From Rhizobium johnstonii 3841 (GTDB lineage: Bacteria; Pseudomonadota; Alphaproteobacteria; Rhizobiales; Rhizobiaceae), in assembly GCF_000009265.1 (NCBI RefSeq), contig NC_008380.1, positions 1,245,501 through 1,309,500 of the forward strand: a DNA stretch of 64,000 bases, read 5' to 3'. This document shows, piece by piece, positions 8,056-16,368 of this stretch (its first letter is position 1; every line of letters begins with the position of its first letter). The translations under genes and the position numbers were made by a program. The notes under the pieces are model-generated. The model was not told the DNA's origin. It did no database searches and saw only the letters and a program-made list of their open reading frames with translations.

Positions 8056-8625
8056 TCAGGGATTGACCCAGCGGGAGGAGGTCAGCGCGCCCAGATGGTC
8101 GTAGGCAAAGACTGCGCGTCGGTTGTCGGCGTGGCGCAGCTGGAACCAGTCCAGCGTCTCGGCCCGGAAGATCAGCACCCCGAAGAAGGCCCGTCCTTCG
8201 GCGTCTGCGACCGCTGCCTCGCTTGCCAGCGGCTCGCCGATGTCGTCGCCCGGCGGCCCGCCCATATAGGTACTGCGCGTCGATCGCGGCAGCAGGCTCC
8301 AGGCTTCAGTCGCGCATTCGCTGGCCGGTCCATGGAGCTCGGCCGATCCCTGCAGGCGAAGCTGCACTTTCGGCTGCGGGCCGAAGCCGAGGATGGTGAC
8401 CAGAGGATTGACCGATATTTCCTGCCATTTCGGGCTTCTGACATCCGTATGGATTTCCAGGACGCGCCGCGCCACATCCACGCGCCGCAGCACGACCATG
8501 CGGGCTTGCGGCCGGCCGCCGGCGTCGACCGAACACAGGTTCAGGTAGCGGAAGGCCGACTGCGGATCGGCGGCAGCACCTTCCAGCTCGGCCCAGGCCG
8601 ATGCATCGACCGCCTCGAGGGTCAT
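8056..8625 (-). CDS. Pyridoxamine 5'-phosphate oxidase-like flavoprotein (Alr4036 type)
   Basis: The 189-residue product shows a PNPOx split barrel: FRYLNLCSVDAGGRPQARMVVLRRVDVARRVLEIHTDVRSPKWQEISVNP, then PQPKVQLRLQGSAELH, SLLPRSTRSTYMGGPPGDDI, and a C-terminal FFGVLIFRAETLDWFQL plus R-R-AVF. This is the layout of the Alr4036-like branch that binds FMN. The ATG at 8623-8625 overlaps the stop of a 21-codon ORF (ATGA). It probably shares a transcript with that ORF and the SDR at 8721-9425. Confidence 0.75.
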   Translation of the reverse strand: MTLEAVDASAWAELEGAAADPQSAFRYLNLCSVDAGGRPQARMVVLRRVDVARRVLEIHTDVRSPKWQEISVNPLVTILGFGPQPKVQLRLQGSAELHGPASECATEAWSLLPRSTRSTYMGGPPGDDIGEPLASEAAVADAEGRAFFGVLIFRAETLDWFQLRHADNRRAVFAYDHLGALTSSRWVNP

Positions 8626-8687
8626 TCTGTCGCCTCCGCCTCCGCCTTCTTTATCTCGCCGGCCTTGACGTTCCAGTTGAAGCACAT
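8622..8687 (-). CDS. 21-residue small ORF, coupled to the flavoprotein gene
   Basis: The sequence starts MCFNWNVKAGEIKK and ends in an alternating Ala-Glu tail. An AAGGAG ribosome site lies five bases before the ATG, a better signal than that of the downstream flavoprotein gene. Its stop codon overlaps that gene's start (ATGA), so translation of the small ORF probably delivers ribosomes to it. It may be a true micropeptide or a coupling leader. Confidence 0.5.
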   Translation of the reverse strand: MCFNWNVKAGEIKKAEAEATE

Positions 8688-8720
8688 CGCTGTTCTCCTT
8701 GGCGTTGAAAGCGATTCCGA

Positions 8721-9425
8721 TCAGACGGACCGGGTAAGGCCGCCGTCGATCCTGAGGCTCTGGCCGGTGATATAGCCCGCCCCTTCGGAAACGAGGAAGG
8801 AAATTGTTGCGGCCACTTCGGCGCTGGTGCCGTAGCGCTTCATCGGCACGCTGTCGCGGCGCTCCTCCGTCGCCGGCAGGCTGTCGATCCAGCCTGGCAG
8901 CACGTTGTTGATGCGGATGCCGTCGCCCGCGTAGGTATCGGCATAAATTTTGGTGTAGGCGGCGAGCCCGGCGCGGAAGACGGCCGAGGTCGGGAACATC
9001 GCCGACGGTTCGGACACCCAGGCGGTGGAGATATTGACGATCGCGCCCGACTTCTGCGCCTGCATGATCGGCGTGACCAGCCGAACCGAACGGATGACGT
9101 TCATCAGATAGACGTCGAGGCCGGTATGCCACTGTTCGTCGGTGACCTCGGTGATCGGCGCACGCGGGCCGTGGCCGGCGCTGTTGACGAGCACGTCGAC
9201 ACGTCCCCATTTCTCCATCGTCGCGTCGACCAGGCGCTTCAGGTCGTCGTTGGACTGGTTCGAGCCGGTGACGCCGATGCCGCCCAGTTCGGCGGCAAGC
9301 GCCTCGCCCTTGCCAGACGAAGACAGGATGGCGACCTTGAAGCCATCGGCCGCCAGCCGCCTGGCGGCTTCCGCACCCATGCCGCTGCCGCCAGCCGTAA
9401 TGATCGCCACCTTTTCTACTGCCAT
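8721..9425 (-). CDS. SDR-family protein with altered catalytic Tyr/Lys
   Basis: This 234-residue Rossmann-fold protein keeps the nucleotide motif TAGGSGMG (10-17), the NSAG motif in VLVNSAGHGP, GAIVNIST, and a C-terminal GYITGQSLRIDGG. At the usual Y-x-x-x-K site the sequence reads SAVFRAGLAA, with Phe for Tyr and no Lys four residues on. It may bind NAD(P) without classical SDR chemistry, or use another Tyr/Lys (AYTK follows eight residues later). The start MAVEK lacks a strong ribosome site. It is divergent from the LysR gene at 9543. Confidence 0.7.
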   Translation of the reverse strand: MAVEKVAIITAGGSGMGAEAARRLAADGFKVAILSSSGKGEALAAELGGIGVTGSNQSNDDLKRLVDATMEKWGRVDVLVNSAGHGPRAPITEVTDEQWHTGLDVYLMNVIRSVRLVTPIMQAQKSGAIVNISTAWVSEPSAMFPTSAVFRAGLAAYTKIYADTYAGDGIRINNVLPGWIDSLPATEERRDSVPMKRYGTSAEVAATISFLVSEGAGYITGQSLRIDGGLTRSV

Positions 9426-9542
9426 CGTCGCTATCCCTATTCGATATTGCACCCATTGCCGAGCTTTGATCCCTGGAATACCATGGGCTTTACGCAAGAG
9501 CGAACCAGTTTTCGTGAAATATCCCAGTAGAAAAACTATCGA

Positions 9543-10430
9543 ATGTCCATGTCCATCGGCAATCTTCCCTCTCTCAACGGCCTCAAGGCCTTCGACGTGG
9601 CGGCGCGTCATCTGAACTTCCGGCTCGCGGCCGAAGAGCTCGGCGTCACCCAGGGAGCCGTCGCCCAGCACGTGCGCGGGCTTGAGGCGGAGCTCGGGGT
9701 GACGTTGTTCGAGCGCCTGCCGAAGTCATTGGCGCTGACGGGCGAGGGGCGAAGCTACGTCGCCGACGTCCGGCGCGCCTTCGAACTGCTTTCAAACGCG
9801 ACGGCGAACCTGAAGCCCCAGCCGGTCAAACTGGTGGTCAGCACGACACCGACCTTCGCCTCGAGATGGCTGATCCCGCGTCTTCCTGATTTCACCTCGA
9901 GACATCCCGATCTCGATCTCCACATCCTGGCGACGGACCGCATTTCCAGCTTCCAGACAGACGGCGTCGATCTCGCCGTCCGATATGGCAGCCCTCCCTT
10001 CGGTCCAGGCCTCGCCGCCGAACTGCTGTTCGAGCAGGAGATCATCGCCATTTGCAATCCGAGCCTCGTCGCCGAGGGAGCCGAGCCCAACAACGCGGAA
10101 GAACTCTCGCACTACACGCTGCTTCACGATGCCCATAATTCCTGGCCCGAATATATCGATCGCTTCCTCGGCGGCGGTGATCCCACGCTGTTTCGGGGCA
10201 TCAGCTTCTCACAGACATCGCACGCGATCGAAGCTGCAATCGCCGGACAGGGCATCGCCGTGGCGACCCGCGCTTTCGTCTCGACCGACATCGAGGCGGG
10301 CAGGCTGAGGCAGGTCTTCGACGGCGCCCTCAGGGCGCGGTCGCACTTCTATCTGGTGAAGCCGCGATATCGGAAGTCCGAAGCGGTGGACAAGCTTCAG
10401 GACTGGCTGCGGTCAAAGGTGCAGAGTTGA
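9543..10430 (+). CDS. LysR-type regulator, GcvA-like
   Basis: At 295 residues this is a standard LTTR length. The N-terminal helix-turn-helix is LPSLNGLKAFDVAARHLNFRLAAEELGVTQGAVAQHVRGLEAELGVTLFER, and the effector domain has the GcvA-like run STTPTFASRWLIPRLPDF and DGVDLAVRYG. It is divergently placed to the SDR-small ORF-flavoprotein operon, separated by 117 bp, so it most likely controls that operon and itself. The effector is unknown. Confidence 0.8.
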   Translation: MSMSIGNLPSLNGLKAFDVAARHLNFRLAAEELGVTQGAVAQHVRGLEAELGVTLFERLPKSLALTGEGRSYVADVRRAFELLSNATANLKPQPVKLVVSTTPTFASRWLIPRLPDFTSRHPDLDLHILATDRISSFQTDGVDLAVRYGSPPFGPGLAAELLFEQEIIAICNPSLVAEGAEPNNAEELSHYTLLHDAHNSWPEYIDRFLGGGDPTLFRGISFSQTSHAIEAAIAGQGIAVATRAFVSTDIEAGRLRQVFDGALRARSHFYLVKPRYRKSEAVDKLQDWLRSKVQS

Positions 10431-10725
10431 TGGTCGGACAGCCATCGCTCAAGGAATGAACCAGCTGCGGCAGGTTTGCGCCCAGGAGCAGTCGTTGGGG
10501 CACTTCCGCCGGGGCCCCCGCTCGCCGCCCATCACCAGACGTTCAAGAACCGTCCGCTTTCCGTGGATACTCATTTCGTGTCGTCCACCTGGAAGCCGTC
10601 GGTCACAAAGAAGGATGACGGCTCGATGGAGGTGGAGATCGCCTGGACATTACCTCTTTACCACTTGTTGACTCACCCGCGGTTGAACAATAACTTACGA
10701 ATTCAGTCGTTGGGCTTGTCCTCAC

Positions 10726-12432
10726 ATGGCGGATCACTCTCTTCAGCGTCGCCTTGCTGCCATCGTCGTTGCCGATGTGGTGGGATATTCACGCCTGATG
10801 GAGGCTGATGAAGCCGCAACGCTGGCGAACCTCAGGGAACTCCGTTCCGGCGTTATCGAGCCGGCTGTGATGCGCCACCACGGTCGCATCTTCAAGGTCA
10901 TGGGCGACGGATTCCTAATCGAATTCGGTAGCGCAGTGGAGGCGGTCGCAGCAGCGTTGGAAATGCAACGGGCCGCCACCGCTGTTGAGGCTTCCGGAGA
11001 CCGGCGCCTGCTTTTGCGTGTAGGCGTCAATCTGGGAGATGTCATTGACGACGGTTCAGACGTCCTCGGCGACGACGTCAATGTCGCTGCGCGCCTCCAG
11101 ACGCAGGCCGCACCGGGAGGTATCTGCATTTCAGCCAATGTTCACGGCGAGATCGACGGCAAGATTAGCGACCGGTTCTTTGATGCAGGCGAACGCTACC
11201 TGAAGAACCTGACTCGCCCGGTCCACGTGTGGCATTGGCCGGATGCGCTGCAGAGCATATTGCCGCTGCCCGAATGTCCCTCGATCGCTGTATTGCCGTT
11301 CACGAATATGAGTGGGGATGAAGCGGACGCGCCTTTCGTCGACGGCTTGACCGAAGACCTGATCACCGACCTTTCCCGTACGGCTGGTCTGTTCGTCATC
11401 GCGCGCAATTCCGTGTACGTCTACAAGGGCAAGCCGGTCGACGTACGGCTGGTCGCCCAGGAACTCGGCGTCCGCTATGTCCTCGAGGGGAGCGCCAGAC
11501 GCGCAATGGGCCGTGTCCGCATCAATGCCCAATTGGTCGACACGCTTGCCGGCCAGCACTTGTGGGCCGACCGGTTTGACAGGACGGTGGAAGATGTTTT
11601 CGAACTACAGGATGAAGTTAACGCCAAGATTGTTGAAGCCCTCGTCGGCCGGCTGACCATCCCGACGCCGCGCAATCGGCCGAAGAACTTTGAGGCGTAC
11701 GATCTGTGTGTGCGCGCCCGCCTTCTGACGGAAGAGTCGCCGCAAACTGAGCGTGAGGCCTATATGCTGCTGCAACGCGCGGTTGAGCTCGAGCCATCAT
11801 ATGCCGAGGCGCTCGGTCTGCTCGCCTATAACCGTTGGCTTGCCTGGACTCATTTCGGCGAGCCCGAAGATCCTAACCGTCGGATGGCGGCGACGTTCGC
11901 GCAGAAGGCGGTCGACCTGGATCCCAACGATGCCGGCTGCCGTTACGTTCTGGGGACCATTTTGGCTTATGAGCGGCGATGGGAGGAATCAGAGGCCGCC
12001 TTCGCCAAGGCCCTGGAGCTGGACCCCAACCACGCCGACACCTGGGCCGCCATGTCGGACATGTCCGTGCTGGACGGCAGGGTTGCCGACGGACTGGCGC
12101 AAATCGAAAAAGCTCTGCGGCTCAATCCCTACCCAGCCTGCTGGTATCTTTGTCATCTTGGGCAGGCGCAATACGCCGCGCGTGACTATGAGGCGGCAGC
12201 CGCTACGCTCCGCAGGAAAGACACGTATCGTACCAACTCACGCAAATTCCTGGCTGCTACGCTTGCGCAGTTGGGCCACCGTGAGGAGGCGCGGCGAGAA
12301 TCAGAATTGTTCCTGATCGCCCACCCTCATTTCACGATCGGCCATTGGCTCAGCTCCCAGCCGCTGCGCGATGCATCTGTACGAGACCACTTTGTCGACG
12401 GCTTCCGAAAGGCCGGCCTGCCGGAGATGTGA
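10726..12432 (+). CDS. Class III adenylate/guanylate cyclase with TolB-like and TPR domains
   Basis: The 568-residue protein begins with a cyclase domain: metal Asp D17 (VVADVVGYSRLM), D61 (MGDGFLIEF), and N119/R123 in DDVNVAARLQ, all intact. Residues about 185-330 form the FlgO/TolB-like segment common in rhizobial cyclases (SIAVLPFTNMSGD, LRVLEGS-type repeat, AQLVDTLAGQHLWADRFD). The C-terminal 230 residues are TPR repeats (AVELEPSYAEAL, AVDLDPNDAG, ALELDPNHADT). No membrane segment is seen. It makes cAMP or cGMP in response to a partner sensed by the TPRs; the signal is unknown. Confidence 0.85.
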   Translation: MADHSLQRRLAAIVVADVVGYSRLMEADEAATLANLRELRSGVIEPAVMRHHGRIFKVMGDGFLIEFGSAVEAVAAALEMQRAATAVEASGDRRLLLRVGVNLGDVIDDGSDVLGDDVNVAARLQTQAAPGGICISANVHGEIDGKISDRFFDAGERYLKNLTRPVHVWHWPDALQSILPLPECPSIAVLPFTNMSGDEADAPFVDGLTEDLITDLSRTAGLFVIARNSVYVYKGKPVDVRLVAQELGVRYVLEGSARRAMGRVRINAQLVDTLAGQHLWADRFDRTVEDVFELQDEVNAKIVEALVGRLTIPTPRNRPKNFEAYDLCVRARLLTEESPQTEREAYMLLQRAVELEPSYAEALGLLAYNRWLAWTHFGEPEDPNRRMAATFAQKAVDLDPNDAGCRYVLGTILAYERRWEESEAAFAKALELDPNHADTWAAMSDMSVLDGRVADGLAQIEKALRLNPYPACWYLCHLGQAQYAARDYEAAAATLRRKDTYRTNSRKFLAATLAQLGHREEARRESELFLIAHPHFTIGHWLSSQPLRDASVRDHFVDGFRKAGLPEM

Positions 12433-12845
12433 CAGCGGGTGGGGACAATCGCGACGCGTTCGAGAACTTTATCGGCGGATATGCGCTGCGCGAGAGCGGC
12501 GGTCCGGATCGCAGTACCAAGCTTTCAGACGCTAAACAAAACGCGTCAATCAGCCCGAGTCTTGCATGACTTTTCCGTTGGACCGCCTTGCATCATAGTG
12601 GCGATGAGCCCGTAGCCCAGAATGAAGACAGGATGCTTTGCGAAACATTTAGGTAGCTTCGCGGAGACATGAAGGCGACGACGCTTACTTCCGCTATCGG
12701 CGGCGCACAGATGCCGTTACCTTGAAACCAGACGATGTCTGCTTTCCAGCAGGTGCAAGGTATGCTTCAACGGCCGAGGGCGCAAAGCAGCCTTATCCTT
12801 CGATAACGAAAGAAGTCCGCTTGGGCCAACAGGGGTCGGTGGCCC
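12433..12845. other. Gene-poor stretch with decayed coding traces
   Basis: No open gene is supported. On the minus strand near 12560-12650 one frame reads FAKHPVFILGYGLIATMMQGGP, which looks like the end of a membrane helix, but nothing continuous lies upstream. Together with the cyclase stub next door this looks like a graveyard of broken genes. Confidence 0.35.
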
Positions 12846-12950
12846 CTAAGCGCTGATGTCTCCGACAAGTTCCCATGTATCGACCTTCTCGGGCGTCCCA
12901 TTATCTGCACCAGGCCAAGCGGGCGAAGGTCGAAGCGATCGCCGACTGCG
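12846..12950 (-). pseudogene. C-terminal stub of a class III cyclase
   Basis: The minus strand encodes GDRFDLRPLGLVQ and, in another frame, EKVDTWELVGDISA. These match the end of the cyclase at 43666-45597 (VADRFELRPLGLVQ.. EKVDLWELVGEN). A frameshift lies between the two pieces and no catalytic domain remains upstream. This is the tail of a lost cyclase paralogue. Confidence 0.65.
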
Positions 12951-13036
12951 CCGGCGCACCGCCCGCTGTGGGGCACTGTCTTCGTCTACCTCCGGGGCTG
13001 CTACTCCGATGCTCCGGCTGCTGAGCAGGCCTGAAT

Positions 13037-14020
13037 TCAAAACAGCCGCTCGACACATCGCTCTGTCTCCCACGTCTTGAGGAAATTCGCTTCCCGGGCA
13101 ATCCAGCCGACAGTCTCGCTTCCCCATTCCTGGGCCCGGCTGGCATATTCGCCCATCAGCCAGATGTGGCGGACGATCACGAAGCGGTGGGCGGCTTCGA
13201 AGTCGGCTGGCGTGATCGGCCGGACGGCCCGATAGGCATCGACGAAGGCGTCCCACATAGCGGTCGACCTCCGGCCGAAGGATGTTTGCGCCCACAAGAA
13301 TACCGACAAGTCGTAGGCGAGGTATCCCGGACCGCCGTCATCGAAGTCGAAAAATACGGCTTCCCCGGCGTCGTTGATCCGTGCATTGAAGCCGTGACAG
13401 TCGCCATGGCAATAAGTCGACGTCAAATCGCCGAAGGCTTCGATCGCCTTTGCGGTCCGCGCCGCGATGTCTTCAAGATCGCTGCGGACCTCGGCGTCTT
13501 CGACGACGCCGCTGTCGCATATGCGGGCAAGCGGCCGATGCAGCAAGTGTTCGAGGTCAAGCCGATAGAGCGCTCCGTCCGGCTGGAATGTCTCGGCGGC
13601 GTCATGCATCAAAGCAAGGGTCTTGCCGTTGGCCCGTGCATCGCCGGCATCCGCCGTATCCGGCTTGCGGCCCTCGATCGCCCGGAAGAGCACGGCCTGG
13701 CGCACGCCCTCCGGCGCATCTCCCTCAACGAACAAGCTGCCCTCGCGTGTCGGGATGGGTGCTGCGACGGGAACGCCCGATTGCGCAAGATGCGTCAGGA
13801 AAGCTGTTTCGGTCCTGACGTCGGCCGGACCCCGGGCGCGGCGATGGGACAGCCGGAATACATAACGCTCGCCGTTGCTCCCGAGTGCAAGATACACATC
13901 ATTCAGGCCGCGTTGAAGCAACCGGCAGGAAACCGGCCCGGCAAGCGGATAATGCCGATCGATGAACTGTTCGATGGCCGCAATCTGCGGGGTCGAATAG
14001 AGCGGATTAAAGTCGAGCAT
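13037..14020 (-). CDS. Phosphotransferase of the APH/homoserine-kinase superfamily
   Basis: The protein-kinase-like fold is evident over 327 residues: the N-terminal lobe has LLQRGLNDVYLALGSNGERYVFRLSH (nucleotide loop and Lys/Arg), the catalytic loop is TYCHGDCHGFNARI (HGDxHxxN) and the metal motif is VFFDFDDGG. Length and order fit the Ser/Thr kinase RdoA-like (SrkA) and homoserine-kinase-like group rather than true aminoglycoside kinases. The substrate is unknown. Its last ~175 bp are duplicated at 7880-8054. Confidence 0.75.
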   Translation of the reverse strand: MLDFNPLYSTPQIAAIEQFIDRHYPLAGPVSCRLLQRGLNDVYLALGSNGERYVFRLSHRRARGPADVRTETAFLTHLAQSGVPVAAPIPTREGSLFVEGDAPEGVRQAVLFRAIEGRKPDTADAGDARANGKTLALMHDAAETFQPDGALYRLDLEHLLHRPLARICDSGVVEDAEVRSDLEDIAARTAKAIEAFGDLTSTYCHGDCHGFNARINDAGEAVFFDFDDGGPGYLAYDLSVFLWAQTSFGRRSTAMWDAFVDAYRAVRPITPADFEAAHRFVIVRHIWLMGEYASRAQEWGSETVGWIAREANFLKTWETERCVERLF

Positions 14021-14160
14021 GGGCGCTGTACCATCGGGCTTTGCTGGCAGGCTGCTTCCGCGGTGAAAAGACCATGAAGGCGGTGGCGGCCGCAGGCACG
14101 TGCGATTGCAATAGGCTGCTGATTGGATAAGCTGAATGGAGCTATTAATAAAACCAAGAG

Positions 14161-14610
14161 ATGAAAAACAAAATGCAGGCTTCGCGATTTTTGAAAGAAA
14201 ACTCTATTTCGATTTCTGTGCTTTCCATCATTTTCGGTCTGTCCGGATGTGTCACCACTGAAAACGGTGTCGCTATTTCTGCGGATCACAGTCGGGCTCT
14301 GAGTGGAGAGCGGACAAAGATGGGCCAGTCCTACAATTTGAATGAAGACTGCACGGCTGCAACAATCGCCAATATAAAATTGGTAGAAGCCCCGGCGCAT
14401 GGCTCGGTTGAATTCGTCAAGGAGAATATTTATTCAAATTACAAGGATGGCATCCGCATTAAATGCAATTCGAGGAAATCTCTCGGCGTGTCGGAATACT
14501 ATACTTCCAACAGCGGCTATTCTGGACGTGACATGTACAAGGTGAGGGTGTCCTACGGGGAGGGGACCATCAAGGACGTCACCGTCAACATCAATGTGAT
14601 CAAGAACTAA
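14161..14610 (+). CDS. Small lipoprotein of unknown function
   Basis: The 149-residue product has a long N-terminal signal and the lipobox LSGC (FGLSGCVTTENG), predicting acylation at Cys37 and membrane anchoring. The mature part has two further cysteines (NEDCTAA, IKCNSR) and a late beta-rich segment (MYKVRVSYGEGTIKDVTVNINVI). AT content is higher than in its neighbours, a hint of transfer. I do not recognise a family. Confidence 0.55.
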   Translation: MKNKMQASRFLKENSISISVLSIIFGLSGCVTTENGVAISADHSRALSGERTKMGQSYNLNEDCTAATIANIKLVEAPAHGSVEFVKENIYSNYKDGIRIKCNSRKSLGVSEYYTSNSGYSGRDMYKVRVSYGEGTIKDVTVNINVIKN

Positions 14611-14725
14611 GCTAAGGCCAGCGATATCGATCGCGTCGATCATCGGCAAAGCCTGGGCCAGTTCCGTCGTCAGTGGAACGGGCGACTGGATCCATGCGAC
14701 CATTCGTGTCGCCTGCAAGCACCTG

Positions 14726-15084
14726 GGCGAACCTCCGTCGGCCATTGGGGCTATACCGCTAGCGGCGATCAGTCCGTCTTCGGCTGCCCGGGAAGCTGGC
14801 CGTAAGCCGTCAGGATGGCCCTGATGAGGCCCGGGAAGCGTTCGTCCAGCTCGGTGCAGCGCGTTTGATTGCGCATCTCCACACCCTGGCGCTCGCTCAT
14901 GATCAGCCCGGACTCACGCAGCACCTTGAAATGGTTGGACAGCGACGACTTTGGAATGACGCGGTCGCCGAGATCGGCAAGCGCAGAGCACGTTCCGCCA
15001 CTGCTGGCGCCGGCAAGCTTTGCATAAATGGCAACGCGCTCCGGATCGGACAGCGCATAGAGGATCGCCTCGGGCTTGATGTCC
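14726..15084. repeat. Direct repeat copy A (regulator gene duplication)
   Basis: About 360 bp from GGCGAACCTCC to the codons near the regulator start are nearly the same as 15865-16233, in the same orientation. The copies carry substitutions and small indels downstream of the stop codon. Copy A ends before the region where copy B has its promoter and operator. Confidence 0.8.
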
Positions 15085-15113
15085 GCAACGCCGGGATTGC
15101 TCGCGGCGGCCAT
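14769..15113 (-). CDS. ArsR-like winged-helix regulator, copy A
   Basis: The 114-residue protein has ArsR/HTH_20-type features: IKPEAILYALSDPERVAIYAKLAGA, then VIPKSSLSNHFKVLRESGLIMSERQGVEMRN as recognition helix and wing. It differs from copy B at only a handful of the last 105 residues; its first residues (MAAASNPGV) are different. Only 16 bp separate its start from the DUF805 stop upstream, so it probably depends on the DUF805 transcript rather than on the palindromic operator that copy B has. Confidence 0.7.
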   Translation of the reverse strand: MAAASNPGVADIKPEAILYALSDPERVAIYAKLAGASSGGTCSALADLGDRVIPKSSLSNHFKVLRESGLIMSERQGVEMRNQTRCTELDERFPGLIRAILTAYGQLPGQPKTD

Positions 15114-15129
15114 TATCCGCCGAGTAAAC

Positions 15130-15558
15130 CTAAGCGGGCGCTCCGGCGGAGCCGGGCACTTCGCCAAACCTGTTGGGGTTCTTCGAGCCAGGAGTGAGGA
15201 TGATTGCAAGATGGACCGCCAGCAGAAAGATGCCCATGAGAATTGTCGCTGTCAGGGAGCCAACTGCCTCGTAATAGCCGTAGACCAAGTGAATCACGAA
15301 GACTGAAGGGGTCCACCAGCCGCTCTGATCGAAGTCATGCAGTCGCCTCACCATCAGGCAAAGGCTGGCGATGATAGCCAGCACATAGGTTAGGGCGATT
15401 AACCCCTGAACCATTGAAAACGCCGACCGAGTTCCGGCCAGCGTCAGTAGGCGAGTGAGCGCGAATACCGCGGCCGCGGCGATAGCGATGACTGCCACGT
15501 TGAACAGGAAATAGCGAAGACGACCAAGCCTACCCTGTAACGAGAATGTTTTGAGCAT
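15130..15558 (-). CDS. DUF805 inner-membrane protein
   Basis: This 142-residue protein has the DUF805 (YhaH-like) signature: an N-terminal GRLGRLRYFLFN, about four membrane segments, and the loop VRRLHDFDQSGWW followed by a C-terminal PGSKNPNRFGEVPG. Function is not established for the family. It lies between two direct copies of a regulator gene and immediately upstream of copy A on the same strand. Confidence 0.75.
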   Translation of the reverse strand: MLKTFSLQGRLGRLRYFLFNVAVIAIAAAAVFALTRLLTLAGTRSAFSMVQGLIALTYVLAIIASLCLMVRRLHDFDQSGWWTPSVFVIHLVYGYYEAVGSLTATILMGIFLLAVHLAIILTPGSKNPNRFGEVPGSAGAPA

Positions 15559-15864
15559 TGTACCCCTTGCAACAGATCGAGAAAAACACTCTCGCGCTTA
15601 TAGTTAGACGGTTGCATTGAAGCAGCATCAAACGGCGATTGAAAGACTAGCACAGGATCTGTTTTTGGCGAGAAAAGGCTCTCACGCATCGCGAAGGAAC
15701 CAAGACATCACGGCGGACGTCGTCACCTCTAAGGAGGTCGGTAAACGCGGCGACCTGGTGAGGATCGGTCCCTCTCTGCAGGCTCACGAGAGAGTGGATC
15801 TTGAATCAGCCTCGATCTGCGCCGTCGCTTCACAATCAATTCATCGATTGCAGGATCTGCTCTA
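15559..15864. other. Intergenic stretch, no supported gene
   Basis: A plus-strand frame of about 80 codons opens at 15617 but has no ribosome site, no recognisable motif and runs into the repeat. I see nothing else here apart from the presumed DUF805 promoter region near 15560-15600. Confidence 0.35.
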
Positions 15865-16233
15865 GGCGAACCTCCGCCGGTAGCGGCCATTGGGGCTATG
15901 CTGCTCTAGCGGCGCGATCAGTTCGCCTTCGGCTGCCCGGGAAGCTGGCCGTAAGCCGTCAGGATGGCCCTGATCAGGCCCGGGAAGCGTTCGTCCAGCT
16001 CGGTGCAGCGCGTTTGATTGCGCATCTCCACACCCTGGCGCTCGCTCATGATCAGCCCGGACTCGCGCAGCACCTTGAAATGGTTGGACAACGACGACTT
16101 TGGAATGACGCGGTTGCCGAGATCGGCAAGCGCAGAGCACGTCCCGCCACCGCCGGCGCCGGCAAGCTTTGCAAAAATGGCAACGCGCTCCGGATCGGAC
16201 AGCGCATAGAGGATCGCCTCGGGTTTGATGTCC
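15865..16233. repeat. Direct repeat copy B (regulator gene duplication)
   Basis: Partner of 14726-15084. Copy B continues into its own upstream region with a promoter and palindrome, so it is likely the ancestral copy. Confidence 0.8.
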
Positions 16234-16262
16234 TCCAGGGCTGGGTGAAAGAGCGGTCTCAT
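15918..16262 (-). CDS. ArsR-like winged-helix regulator, copy B
   Basis: Also 114 residues, starting MRPLFHPALEDIKPEAIL and then nearly the same as copy A (YAK to FAK, SS to GG, GDRV to GNRV and the last residues differ). The start is the ATG at 16260-16262; a longer frame upstream would cross the operator. It is divergent from the SDR at 16369 with a perfect palindrome between them, the standard arrangement of a repressor controlling its neighbour and itself. Confidence 0.8.
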   Translation of the reverse strand: MRPLFHPALEDIKPEAILYALSDPERVAIFAKLAGAGGGGTCSALADLGNRVIPKSSLSNHFKVLRESGLIMSERQGVEMRNQTRCTELDERFPGLIRAILTAYGQLPGQPKAN

Positions 16263-16281
16263 GAATTTTATATAGCGTCCC

Positions 16282-16316
16282 TTGACATTGAGATCAACAG
16301 TTCCGAATTTCGGAAC
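16282..16316 (+). promoter_or_regulatory. Promoter and palindromic operator between regulator B and SDR
   Basis: A perfect -35 TTGACA (16282-16287) is followed by GTTCCGAATTTCGGAAC (16300-16316), an 8-bp perfect inverted repeat with one central base. The palindrome covers the expected -10 position of the SDR promoter. Binding by the adjacent ArsR-like protein is inference. Confidence 0.65.
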
Positions 16317-16368
16317 TATGGAACAAGCCAATCAATCCGACGGCTATCCAGATCGGAAGGAACGAGAA

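Noticed and set aside
13166..14077. A 303-codon frame antisense to the kinase-like gene
   Set aside because: The minus-strand frame has the full kinase motif set; this is its shadow.
15617..15865. An 82-codon frame between the two regulator copies
   Set aside because: No ribosome site, no family and it ends at the repeat border.
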